This document shows, piece by piece, positions 14,469 through 22,007 of a DNA stretch of 22,007 nt (the stretch's first letter is position 1; each line of letters opens with the position of its first letter). Below the pieces are notes generated by a model, which worked only from the letters and a program-made list of their open reading frames with translations, made no database searches and was not told the origin of the DNA. Source of the DNA: Bacteroidota bacterium (lineage in GTDB: Bacteria; Bacteroidota; Bacteroidia; Flavobacteriales; Flavobacteriaceae). Both the position numbers and the translations under genes were made by a program. The stretch is taken from contig CANKLD010000013.1 of NCBI GenBank assembly GCA_947483095.1, forward strand, positions 1-22,007, in the 5' to 3' direction.

Positions 14469-15308
14469 ATGAAACGATTACTTTCAATAGAATTACAAAA
14501 AATAGGGTTAAGCAGATCGAGTAGAATATTATCAATAGCTTATTTTTTCATACTTTCTTTTATCGCATTAATTGCTTCAATAAAATTTAATATTGGTAGC
14601 TTCCAACTTCATATTGCCGATCAAGGGATATTCAATTTCCCCTATATTTGGCATTTCAACACTTATATAGCGGCATTCTTAAAATTCTTTTTAGCGATAG
14701 TCATTGTTTCAATGATGGCAAACGAATACAGTTACGGCACCTTAAAACAAAACTTGATTGACGGAATGAGTAAACAAGAATTTGTACTCTCAAAATTCTT
14801 AACCGTAGTCGTATTTGCAGCAGCATCAACATTATTTGTGTTTGTTATGTCGATAATTCTCGGTTATAGCTTTTCTTCTTATACAGAATTTAGCATTGTT
14901 TTTTCTGACCTAGAATACCTACTTGCCTATTTTGTAAAATTAATAGGTTTCTTTTCTTTTTGTCTCTTTTTAGGGATACTAGTGAAAAGATCAGCGTTTG
15001 CAATAGGATTCCTCTTTGTATGGAATATTATTGAAGGAATCGCGAAAGGTATTTTAAATTTTAAACTATTTCCAGAAGGAAAAACAGCTGATACTATTAT
15101 GCAGTTTTTCCCTTTAGAATCTATGGGTAATTTAATTGTAGAACCATTTTCAAGGTTATCGGTAATTAAAAATATTCAAACTGCAATTGGAGGCGCGGGA
15201 AATGAAAAAGACTACAGCGTGCATTTTACTTCAATACTAATAGTTTTAGCTTGGACCGCAATTTTCGTTTTTCTATCCTGTAAATTATTAAAAAAACGAG
15301 ATTTGTAG
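14469..15308 (+). CDS. ABC-2 type transporter permease
   Basis: This 279-residue inner-membrane protein has about six hydrophobic segments (near residues 22-40, 66-83, 112-132, 150-170, 173-190 and 262-275). Between the second and third is MMANEYSYGTLKQNLIDGMSK, the NE-Y-x-x-G-T-x-x motif shared by ABC-2 permeases, here in a cytoplasmic loop. It pairs with the upstream ATPase to form an exporter. The start at ATG 14469 follows a tandem heptamer repeat. The next gene starts 15 bp after the stop, but that gene encodes a T9SS secreted protein and has its own -7 box match in the gap, so it may be a separate unit. Confidence 0.85.
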   Translation: MKRLLSIELQKIGLSRSSRILSIAYFFILSFIALIASIKFNIGSFQLHIADQGIFNFPYIWHFNTYIAAFLKFFLAIVIVSMMANEYSYGTLKQNLIDGMSKQEFVLSKFLTVVVFAAASTLFVFVMSIILGYSFSSYTEFSIVFSDLEYLLAYFVKLIGFFSFCLFLGILVKRSAFAIGFLFVWNIIEGIAKGILNFKLFPEGKTADTIMQFFPLESMGNLIVEPFSRLSVIKNIQTAIGGAGNEKDYSVHFTSILIVLAWTAIFVFLSCKLLKKRDL

Positions 15309-15316
15309 TACATTTG
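15309..15316 (+). promoter_or_regulatory. Candidate -7 box for the choice-of-anchor L protein
   Basis: TACATTTG matches TAnnTTTG and starts on the base after the permease stop codon. It ends 7 bp before the ATG at 15324, so transcription from it would give an almost leaderless mRNA. This closeness makes it doubtful. Confidence 0.25.
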
Positions 15317-15323
15317 TGTAGTT

Positions 15324-17615
15324 ATGAAAATTACACAAAAATCCCTCTATTTAATTTTTTTAATTTGCTTTTCGTGGGCAATGAATGCACAATATATTCA
15401 AGTTAATGATACTTACACTGAACAACAGTTGATTCAAAATGTGTTGGTAAACAATAGCCCGTGTGCTGGAGTGTCTAATATTACTGTGAGTGGTGATACT
15501 TTTAGTGGAAGCCAAAATAGTTATGGCTATTTCAATGCTGGAACTAGTAATTTTCCTTTTTCAGAGGGAATTGTATTAAGTACTGGAAAAGCAACTTCTG
15601 CAGTTGGTCCCAATAATTCGTTATTGAGTCAAGGTGAAACTTCCTGGCTTGGTGATTCAGATCTAGAATTAGCGCTTGGTGTCTCTAATTCAATAAATGC
15701 AACCTCTTTAGAATTTGACTTTATTCCGATAACCAATAAAATTAGTTTTGATTATATTTTTTCCTCTGAACAGTATTTATTAAATGCTACAAGTAATCAA
15801 TGCAATTATACCGATGGTTTTGCTTTCTTATTAAAACCAACAGACAATTCTTTACCCTATCAAAATTTAGCCATTGTGCCTGGAACTTATTTACCAGTAA
15901 AAATAAATACCGTGAGAGGAACTGGGAGTGTTTGTCCTCCTGCACATCAATCTTTTTTTGATGCGTTTAATGGGACAAATCACCCCACTAATTTTAATGG
16001 ACAAACAGTAGTCATGAAAGCGGAAGCAGATGTAATTCCTGGCAAACCGTATCATATAAAATTAGTAATTGCAGACCAAGGAAATAATCTATATGATTCA
16101 GCTATTTTTTTAGGTGCAAATAGTTTTAATATTGGGGTTAATTTAGGAACTGATAAATTAATTGCTACTAATAATGCAATTTGCGAAGGCGATCCTTATT
16201 ATTTAGACGCCACAATTCCTGGTTTCAACTCTTATTTATGGCTTAAAGACGGAGTTTCAAAAGGAATAACCACACCAATTTACCCCGTTCGAGATCCAGG
16301 AGTTTATAAAGTAAAAATTACTTTGAATGGAACCGCTTGTGTTGCCACAGATGAAGTTAAAATTGAATATAGTGCCAAACCTCTATTGAAAAATGCCATT
16401 TTGATACAATGTGACGACAATAACGATGGTATATCAACATTCGATTTAACAAAAGTGAACACTATCATTACAGGTGGAAATTTACAATTGAGCGCCCCAA
16501 TATTCTATGAATATATTACCGATGTTAATTCAATTCCAAATCCTACAAATTATCAAAACCTTTCGACTAATACCGTTTATGGGAAAGTTACCAATCAATT
16601 TGGCTGTGCTGCTTTTGCGACTGTAAACCTTCAAATTGCCAATAATCCGATTGCCACACAAAATCCTATAATAAAATGTGATTCCGATGCCAATCAAGAT
16701 GGTTTTTCAGCATTTGACTTAATTACAGATGCAACTCCACAAATTTTATCAGGATTGCCTTCAGGTCTATTAGTTGAATATTATCTAAATGAAAATGACG
16801 CTGTTTTGCAAAATAATCCATTACCAAATAATTATACCAATACAACTAACGAGCAAATTATTCATGCTCGAATTGTAAATGGTCCTGATTGTTTTGGGAT
16901 TACTCCAATAGAAATAAAGGTAAAAGTGTTTACTCCGGCAAATTTCAATGATGAAACTGTTTATATCTGTAATGGAAATACGAAGCAAATTGAAATATCC
17001 AATAGTTTTTCAAGCTATCAATGGAATAATGGAGACACCACAAACTATACTAATGTTACTGTTGCAGGAAATTATACGGTAACGGCGTCTAATGGATTTG
17101 GATGTCAAGCAACCAAGAAATTCATAACAATAGCTTCGGGAGTTGCAACTATAACTTCGGTTGATATTAATGATTTTTCTGGAAATGGAAATTCTGTTTT
17201 AATCAATTATACTGGAATTGGAGATTATGAATTTTCACTTGATGGAGTTCATTATCAAAACAGTCCGTATTTTACAAATGTGCAAGAAGGAGATTATTTA
17301 GTGTATATAAAAGATATAAATGGCTGTGGAATACCAACCCCTTTTAAGGTTTTTGTTTTAGATTACCCAAGATTTTTTACTCCTAATGGTGACACTTATA
17401 ATGATTTTTGGACCATACAAAATAGTGCTAAATATCCAAATATGATGATTTATATTTACAATAGATACGGTAAATTAATAACACAAGTAAGCCCAAAAGG
17501 AAGCGGATGGGATGGGAGTTATAACGGACAGGATTTACCAGCCGATGATTACTGGTTTTCAATACTGTTAAATAAAGATAGAATTATTAAAGGACATTTT
17601 GCTCTTTTGAGATAA
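15324..17615 (+). CDS. Choice-of-anchor L protein with T9SS type B sorting domain
   Basis: This 763-residue protein is exported by Sec and then passes the outer membrane by T9SS. A signal peptide covers residues 1-22 (cleavage likely before QYIQVND). About 38-270 is a choice-of-anchor L domain, with GIVLSTGKA, DLELALG, FDYIFSSEQY and DGFAFLL. An Ig-like segment follows (about 285-350). Two modules begin CDDNNDGISTFDL (363-375) and CDSDANQDGFSAFDL (452-466). The C-terminus from about 683 (RFFTPNGDTYNDFWTI, then YNRYGKLI, GWDGSYNGQDLPADDYWF and KGHFALLR) is the gliding-motility-associated type B sorting domain. Such proteins are shed or surface-attached, often needing a PorP/SprF-like partner, which is not in this window. 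Function is probably adhesion or surface structure; no catalytic motif is visible. Confidence 0.9.
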   Translation: MKITQKSLYLIFLICFSWAMNAQYIQVNDTYTEQQLIQNVLVNNSPCAGVSNITVSGDTFSGSQNSYGYFNAGTSNFPFSEGIVLSTGKATSAVGPNNSLLSQGETSWLGDSDLELALGVSNSINATSLEFDFIPITNKISFDYIFSSEQYLLNATSNQCNYTDGFAFLLKPTDNSLPYQNLAIVPGTYLPVKINTVRGTGSVCPPAHQSFFDAFNGTNHPTNFNGQTVVMKAEADVIPGKPYHIKLVIADQGNNLYDSAIFLGANSFNIGVNLGTDKLIATNNAICEGDPYYLDATIPGFNSYLWLKDGVSKGITTPIYPVRDPGVYKVKITLNGTACVATDEVKIEYSAKPLLKNAILIQCDDNNDGISTFDLTKVNTIITGGNLQLSAPIFYEYITDVNSIPNPTNYQNLSTNTVYGKVTNQFGCAAFATVNLQIANNPIATQNPIIKCDSDANQDGFSAFDLITDATPQILSGLPSGLLVEYYLNENDAVLQNNPLPNNYTNTTNEQIIHARIVNGPDCFGITPIEIKVKVFTPANFNDETVYICNGNTKQIEISNSFSSYQWNNGDTTNYTNVTVAGNYTVTASNGFGCQATKKFITIASGVATITSVDINDFSGNGNSVLINYTGIGDYEFSLDGVHYQNSPYFTNVQEGDYLVYIKDINGCGIPTPFKVFVLDYPRFFTPNGDTYNDFWTIQNSAKYPNMMIYIYNRYGKLITQVSPKGSGWDGSYNGQDLPADDYWFSILLNKDRIIKGHFALLR

Positions 17616-17642
17616 ATATATTATTTTTACAATTCATGAAAA

Positions 17643-20600
17643 ATGAATATGAAAAAATTAACACTGTTTTTTATTCTCTTATCTTCTTTGATGACTTTTT
17701 CTCAGTTGAGCAACAAACACTGGATACCTCCTTTGCATTGTAGAGTTGCATCTAATATTTCCGAGCAATATATTTATATGTCTACCAATGAAACTACCCC
17801 GTTTGATGTAGTAGCTACAGATGGAGCTGGTGTGAAATATCCTGGATCTCCATTCACAATATCTGCTTCAGCTCCCAAATTTTTTTATGTAGGCACAGGA
17901 CAAGGAGGAAATAATTCAAAAATGTTTCTAAATTTAAGCGATGTAAATATTCCTATCTCGGGAAAAGGAGTAATACTAGAAGGACCTAAAGATTTTTATG
18001 TAAGTTTTAGAATGAAAAACTCTGCTCATGCAGAAACTATCATTTCTAAAGGGAAACCAGGAATTGGAACCAGTTTTAGATTGGGCTGCATGATAAATGA
18101 AAATACTTCAAATGATAATAGAAAAAGTTTTGTTGCCAGTGTTATGGCAACGGAAGATAACACCAAGGTTACATTATCAGATTATAATCGTGGAGTAGTT
18201 TTTAAAAGTGGAGCTGGTAATATTACTCTTGATAGTCAACAATACTTTTTAAATGCAGGTCAAAGTATAATTTATACCGGATACAATAATGATCCTGTAG
18301 TTAATAACAATATAGATGGAATTATAGGAGGTCTAATAACTTCTGATAAACCGGTAGCAGTCAATACCGGTAATGCTCTAGGAGGAGCAATTGGCTCTTC
18401 AGCAGATTTTACATTGGACCAAATTGTATCTGCTACGCAAATTGGTACTGATTATATTTTTATACAAGGAAATGGTTTGTCAGAAATGGAATATCCATTG
18501 ATAGTTGCAAATGAAAATAATACAAACGTTTATGTAAATGGCAGTACTTTACCTGTACTATTAAATGCTGGGGAATATTACAAAGTTGCTAGTACTAATT
18601 ATCAAGGTACTAATGCCAATAATAAAAATATTTATGTTCGAGCGACTAAACCGGTCTATGCTTACCAGCTATTAGGTGGTGGTTTTAGTGCTGCTACGTC
18701 TGGACTTAATTTTATTCCGCCCTTAAGTTGTTTTTTTCAAAATTCAGTAAATATTCCTGATGTAAATACTATTGGTAATACAACTTATACATCCGATTTA
18801 ATGATCTTAACCTATTCCAATGCAACTATAAATATTAATTCAGTTTTAATACCTACCTCTCAAGCTCAATCAGTAGCCGGAAATACTGATTGGGTGACCT
18901 ATAGAGTACAAAACCGAACTGGAAATCTTAATGTTGTTTCTACAGGCCCTTTGGCAGTAGGTGTTTTTGGTTATGACACGGGTTTAAGCCCAGCTGCAGG
19001 TTTTGCTGGTTATTATTCAGGTTTTGGTAGTACTCCTCAAGATACCAATGTAAGCGTTTGTTCCAATAGCACTAAAGATTTATTCAAGGAAATCAATGGA
19101 AATCCTGGGACTGGAGGGACTTGGACTGTACCATCAGGAGGGAAGCCATTAAATGGAAATCTATTCGAATCAAATATCAATATTCCGGGGGAATATATTT
19201 ATACTTTTACAAAATCATGTAATACATCCTCAACAACTATTAGTGTTAAAGTTAATGTTACTATTCAACAAACTAAAATCGCTGGAAAGAGCGGTTTAAC
19301 TTCATCTTGTGTAACTTCAGCTCCTTATGATTTGTTTCTTTTACTAGGAAATACTGCCGAAATTGGCGGAACTTGGTCACCTGCATTACCTTCGGGAACT
19401 GGACTTTTTAATCCCGCTAAAGATTTAAGTGATGTTTATTCTTATTCATTTCCTGCAATTGGTTCTTGCGCTGCTGTTTCTGCTTCTATAACTGTAAACA
19501 ATGCTGTTGTTCCAACATTAAATCCAATTACAGATTTTGAAAAATGTGATGATGATACAAATGGCAGCGTAACATTTGATTTAACAACCAAAACAAATGA
19601 AGTTTTAGGTACTCAACCTGGAATAAATGTTACGTATCATATTACACAACAAGATGCCAATTTAGGGCAAAGCGCAATTACAACGATTAATTCTGGCAAC
19701 ACGGTTATTTGGGTAAGACTAACAATTATTGTGTCTGGTTGTCACATAGTAAACTCCTTTAAATTAGTTGTTCACCCATTACCCGTAGTAAACGACATAA
19801 CAATTGTGCAATGTGATGATGATTTGGATTCAATTACTGATTTTAACTTGACAATAAATAATCCACAAATTTCAGTTAATTCAGTCAATGAAAATTTCAC
19901 CTATTTCACTTCTTTGGCTGGAGCCAATACCGGAGATCCTTTAGAATTGATTTCAACTCCTCAAGCCTTTCAAAATATAAATCCTCCCCTTCCTGCTCCT
20001 CAAGGATTAATGTATGTTTGGGCAAGAGTTTCTAATAAAATTACGCGTTGTTTTAGTACTGCTAAATTAACATTAAAAGTTGCAGCTTCAAAAATTCCAC
20101 CAAGTTATAGTTACCCTCTAACACCGGTTTGCGATGACACTTTAGCGAAAGACGGAACATTGACCGGTGATCCAAAAATAAATAGAAGAGATGGAATTTC
20201 AACTTTTGATTTAACTGATGCTATTAAAGATGTAGAATTACAACTACCTCCTCCATTGTCCAATTACACAATTAAATATTATAGAAACAAAGTAGCTGCT
20301 TTAGCTCAAAATGATAGTGCTGGAAATTCTTTAGCTATAAAACCATCCGAATATACTAATTTCAGAAATGACATCCCATTTGCTCAAAATATTTGGGTAA
20401 GAGTTAATAACAATTTAACTTCCGATTGTGGTGACGGTTTTGGGGACTTTATCAAACTAACAGTTGAAAAATTACCATTTGCAAATCCTGTTAATATTCC
20501 AAGACAATGCGACGACAATCAAGACGGAATATACGCTTTTGACACAATGAATCTTGAAATTGATTTATTAAATGGACAAGATCCATTGGATGTTACGGTT

Positions 20601-21785
20601 ACTTATTTTGACGAAACTGGTGCTACATTGCCAAGTCCATTTCCAGTTCCTTTTTCAACTAAATCACAAACCATAAAAGCAGTTGTTACTAATAACACAA
20701 CATTAAAATGTTACGACGAAACACCTATTACGTTCACAGTTGATAAATCGCCAATAGATTTTACAATTCCTACTTCGTTAACGACAACTTGTGATGATGA
20801 AGCTGAGCCTTCATTACAAGACGGACAGTTTAACTTTACCAGTTTGCAAGCAATTCATACTATTGTAACTTCAGGACAACCCTCAGGAATGGTTTACGAA
20901 TATTATGATGGTATTCTACCTTTACCAACGCCACTGCCAAATACGTTTCCAGTTACATTGACAAAAAACATAACGATAGTTGTTTATAACCCCCTAAATC
21001 CTTCTTGTAAAATCACTAAAACGATACCATTTACTGTAAACCCAGTTCCTAAAATAAAATTAATTGACAGCGAATTAGTTTGTAGCAATAACCCTACTTT
21101 TTTTGTATTATTAAATGCAGGACTAACGGATCCAACTCTGATAGCTAATTATACCTACGAATGGTATTTTAATAATAATACTTCTCCAATTCCTGGTGAA
21201 ACTTCCTACACATTAAAAAATGTAAATACGGAAGGGATATATACGGTAAAAGTTATTAATTCGTTTGGTTGTTTTAGAACAAGAAAAATAACAGTAATTG
21301 CCTCAGATGTGGCTAATTTTCTTTTGCCTACTATCAGTGATTTAAGTGATAATAATACTGTTATCATTAATGTTACGGGTTTTGGAAATTATGTTTATAG
21401 TTTAGATTATCCAAATGCTTATCAAACACCTAATATTTTTACTGATGTTGCTCCAGGAGTTCATACGGTTTATGTTAAAGATCTAAATGGATGTGGTACT
21501 TCATCGCAAATTATTAATGTAATTGGTATCCCTAAATTTTTTACTCCGAATGCTGATGGATATAATGATACATGGAATGTACTTGGTTTAACGACTACAA
21601 AAAGTTCCAATACAACTATCTATATTTTTGATCGCTATGGCAAATTATTGAAGGAAATTAGTTCAATTAGTAAAGGATGGGACGGAACTTTTAATGGTGA
21701 AGCTTTGCCTACAGATGATTATTGGTACACCATTTATTTTGAAGATGGTAGAACCGAAAAAGGACATTTTACACTGAAGCGATAA
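17643..21785 (+). CDS. Large IgGFc-binding-like protein with T9SS type B sorting domain
   Basis: This 1380-residue secreted protein has a signal peptide (residues 1-20, ending LMTFS before QLSNK). Residues about 30-470 resemble the IgGFc-binding N-terminal domain of large surface proteins, with repeated strands and FYVSFRMKNS, KPVAVNTGNALGG and RATKPVYAYQL. Two Ig-like GGTW segments follow (about 490-620), then five modules beginning with CDD near residues 635, 723, 830, 956 and 1050 (CDDNQDGIYAFD is the clearest). The C-terminus from about 1297 (KFFTPNADGYNDTWNV, FDRYGKLL, GWDGTFNGEALPTDDYWY, KGHFTLKR) is the type B sorting domain. ATG at 17643 and 17649 are both possible starts; the second gives MKKLTLFF. 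It is a tandem relative of the preceding gene, 27 bp apart, and probably acts at the cell surface. Confidence 0.9.
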   Translation: MNMKKLTLFFILLSSLMTFSQLSNKHWIPPLHCRVASNISEQYIYMSTNETTPFDVVATDGAGVKYPGSPFTISASAPKFFYVGTGQGGNNSKMFLNLSDVNIPISGKGVILEGPKDFYVSFRMKNSAHAETIISKGKPGIGTSFRLGCMINENTSNDNRKSFVASVMATEDNTKVTLSDYNRGVVFKSGAGNITLDSQQYFLNAGQSIIYTGYNNDPVVNNNIDGIIGGLITSDKPVAVNTGNALGGAIGSSADFTLDQIVSATQIGTDYIFIQGNGLSEMEYPLIVANENNTNVYVNGSTLPVLLNAGEYYKVASTNYQGTNANNKNIYVRATKPVYAYQLLGGGFSAATSGLNFIPPLSCFFQNSVNIPDVNTIGNTTYTSDLMILTYSNATININSVLIPTSQAQSVAGNTDWVTYRVQNRTGNLNVVSTGPLAVGVFGYDTGLSPAAGFAGYYSGFGSTPQDTNVSVCSNSTKDLFKEINGNPGTGGTWTVPSGGKPLNGNLFESNINIPGEYIYTFTKSCNTSSTTISVKVNVTIQQTKIAGKSGLTSSCVTSAPYDLFLLLGNTAEIGGTWSPALPSGTGLFNPAKDLSDVYSYSFPAIGSCAAVSASITVNNAVVPTLNPITDFEKCDDDTNGSVTFDLTTKTNEVLGTQPGINVTYHITQQDANLGQSAITTINSGNTVIWVRLTIIVSGCHIVNSFKLVVHPLPVVNDITIVQCDDDLDSITDFNLTINNPQISVNSVNENFTYFTSLAGANTGDPLELISTPQAFQNINPPLPAPQGLMYVWARVSNKITRCFSTAKLTLKVAASKIPPSYSYPLTPVCDDTLAKDGTLTGDPKINRRDGISTFDLTDAIKDVELQLPPPLSNYTIKYYRNKVAALAQNDSAGNSLAIKPSEYTNFRNDIPFAQNIWVRVNNNLTSDCGDGFGDFIKLTVEKLPFANPVNIPRQCDDNQDGIYAFDTMNLEIDLLNGQDPLDVTVTYFDETGATLPSPFPVPFSTKSQTIKAVVTNNTTLKCYDETPITFTVDKSPIDFTIPTSLTTTCDDEAEPSLQDGQFNFTSLQAIHTIVTSGQPSGMVYEYYDGILPLPTPLPNTFPVTLTKNITIVVYNPLNPSCKITKTIPFTVNPVPKIKLIDSELVCSNNPTFFVLLNAGLTDPTLIANYTYEWYFNNNTSPIPGETSYTLKNVNTEGIYTVKVINSFGCFRTRKITVIASDVANFLLPTISDLSDNNTVIINVTGFGNYVYSLDYPNAYQTPNIFTDVAPGVHTVYVKDLNGCGTSSQIINVIGIPKFFTPNADGYNDTWNVLGLTTTKSSNTTIYIFDRYGKLLKEISSISKGWDGTFNGEALPTDDYWYTIYFEDGRTEKGHFTLKR

Positions 21786-21816
21786 AAATATCATTTATTA
21801 ATCTGAATTTTAATAT

Positions 21817-21880
21817 TAGCCCCGATAGAAGCGGCATCCCACGCCCTTGCGTGGATACAGCGTATAGCGGGAAATAACGT
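21817..21880 (+). repeat. Flavobacterial structured repeat, copy 2
   Basis: The core reads TAGCCCCGATAGAAGCGGC, then ATCC, a GC hairpin CCACG-CCCTTG-CGTGG (21839-21854), and ATACAGCG with TATAGCGGGAAATAACG. The outer stem CCCG (21821-21824) pairs with CGGG (21868-21871), where copy 1 has CCGGC/GCCGG, so pairing is kept although the bases differ. It lies 31 bp after the stop of the large secreted protein and could act as a 3' structure or a separate RNA. Confidence 0.6.
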
Positions 21881-21922
21881 CAATAAAACCTATCAACTTT
21901 ATGCTCCTAATAATAAATAGTG

Positions 21923-21930
21923 TAATTTTG
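21923..21930 (+). promoter_or_regulatory. Candidate -7 box for the downstream gene (rimO)
   Basis: TAATTTTG matches TAnnTTTG, 33 bp before the ATG at 21963. It follows the structured repeat, consistent with a new transcription unit. No -33 TTG is clear. Confidence 0.45.
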
Positions 21931-21932
21931 CA

Positions 21933-21955
21933 AATTCCTAATTATTTGAGGAATT
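21933..21955 (+). other. Hairpin in the leader of the downstream gene
   Basis: AATTCCT (21933-21939) and AGGAATT (21949-21955) form a perfect 7-bp stem with a 9-base loop, ending 7 bp before the ATG. The right arm contains AGGA at a plausible ribosome-binding distance, so pairing could hide it. Low GC makes the stem weak. Confidence 0.35.
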
Positions 21956-21962
21956 ACAATAT

Positions 21963-22007
21963 ATGAGAACGAAATCGTTAAAAAAGAATAAAATCAATGT
22001 GATTACC
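21963..22007 (+). CDS. rimO: Probable RimO (ribosomal protein S12 methylthiotransferase), 5' fragment
   Basis: Only 15 codons fit before the window ends: MRTKSLKKNKINVIT. From memory this is how flavobacterial RimO begins, followed by a conserved TLGCSKN motif that would hold the first iron-sulfur cysteine just outside the window. RimO is a radical-SAM enzyme that methylthiolates an aspartate of ribosomal protein S12. The call rests on a short basic N-terminus, so it is moderate. A promoter match and a leader hairpin lie upstream. Confidence 0.55.
   Translation, partial: MRTKSLKKNKINVIT

Noticed and set aside
16410..20860. CRISPR-like or DNA-level tandem repeat from the recurring CDD codons
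   Set aside because: The similarity is at protein level in spaced domains about 90-125 residues apart; the DNA copies have diverged and no regular spacer structure exists.

Overview
The window looks like a chromosomal segment of a flavobacterium (Bacteroidetes, Flavobacterium or a close relative). The evidence is a very AT-rich base composition, several matches to the Bacteroidetes promoter -7 box TAnnTTTG, no clear Shine-Dalgarno sequences, two secreted proteins with the type B C-terminal sorting domain of the type IX secretion system (T9SS), and short noncoding repeats of a kind that recur in Flavobacterium genomes. The species cannot be named from this sequence alone.

Region 1 (about 1-6528) is the end of a cell-surface glycan (LPS/O-antigen type) locus. 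It holds a family 2 glycosyltransferase cut by the window edge, an oppositely oriented Kdo/WaaP-type lipopolysaccharide kinase, two tandem paralogous glycosyltransferase-like genes, UDP-galactopyranose mutase (glf), another glycosyltransferase overlapping glf, and a chimeric ORF. The chimera joins the N-terminal half of a membrane O-acyltransferase in frame to the last 45 or so residues of a hexapeptide-repeat acetyltransferase. The presence of glf suggests that the glycan contains galactofuranose. The region is visibly more AT-rich than what follows, as expected for an exchangeable glycan cluster, and the chimera marks its edge.

Region 2 (6535-10004) is a housekeeping run on the plus strand: a YrdC/Sua5-family tRNA t6A synthase, a small GxxExxY-type PD-(D/E)XK protein, a CCA-adding-type tRNA nucleotidyltransferase with an HD domain, and heme A synthase (ctaA), whose start overlaps the end of the nucleotidyltransferase gene. 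The GxxExxY gene lies inside a 424-bp block bounded by a near-perfect 19-bp inverted repeat and looks like a small inserted cassette.

Region 3 (10005-11198) holds a 544-bp gene-free stretch with a structured repeat and a heptamer tandem repeat, a pRiA4b ORF-3-like acidic protein, and a GC-rich inverted-repeat element that fills the gap to the next gene. Region 4 (11199-15308) holds a nucleoid-associated (NdpA-type) protein, a convergent unknown protein with kinase-like motifs, and a two-gene ABC-2 type exporter. Region 5 (15324-21785) holds two large T9SS type B proteins with homologous tails and shared CDDxxDGxxxFDL modules. They are followed by a second copy of the structured repeat and the first 15 codons of a gene that is probably rimO.

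The most interesting items are the inverted-repeat-bounded nuclease cassette, the chimeric acyltransferase, the kinase-like unknown protein, the two structured repeat copies with compensating base changes, and the AAATCTN heptamer tracts ahead of two unrelated genes.
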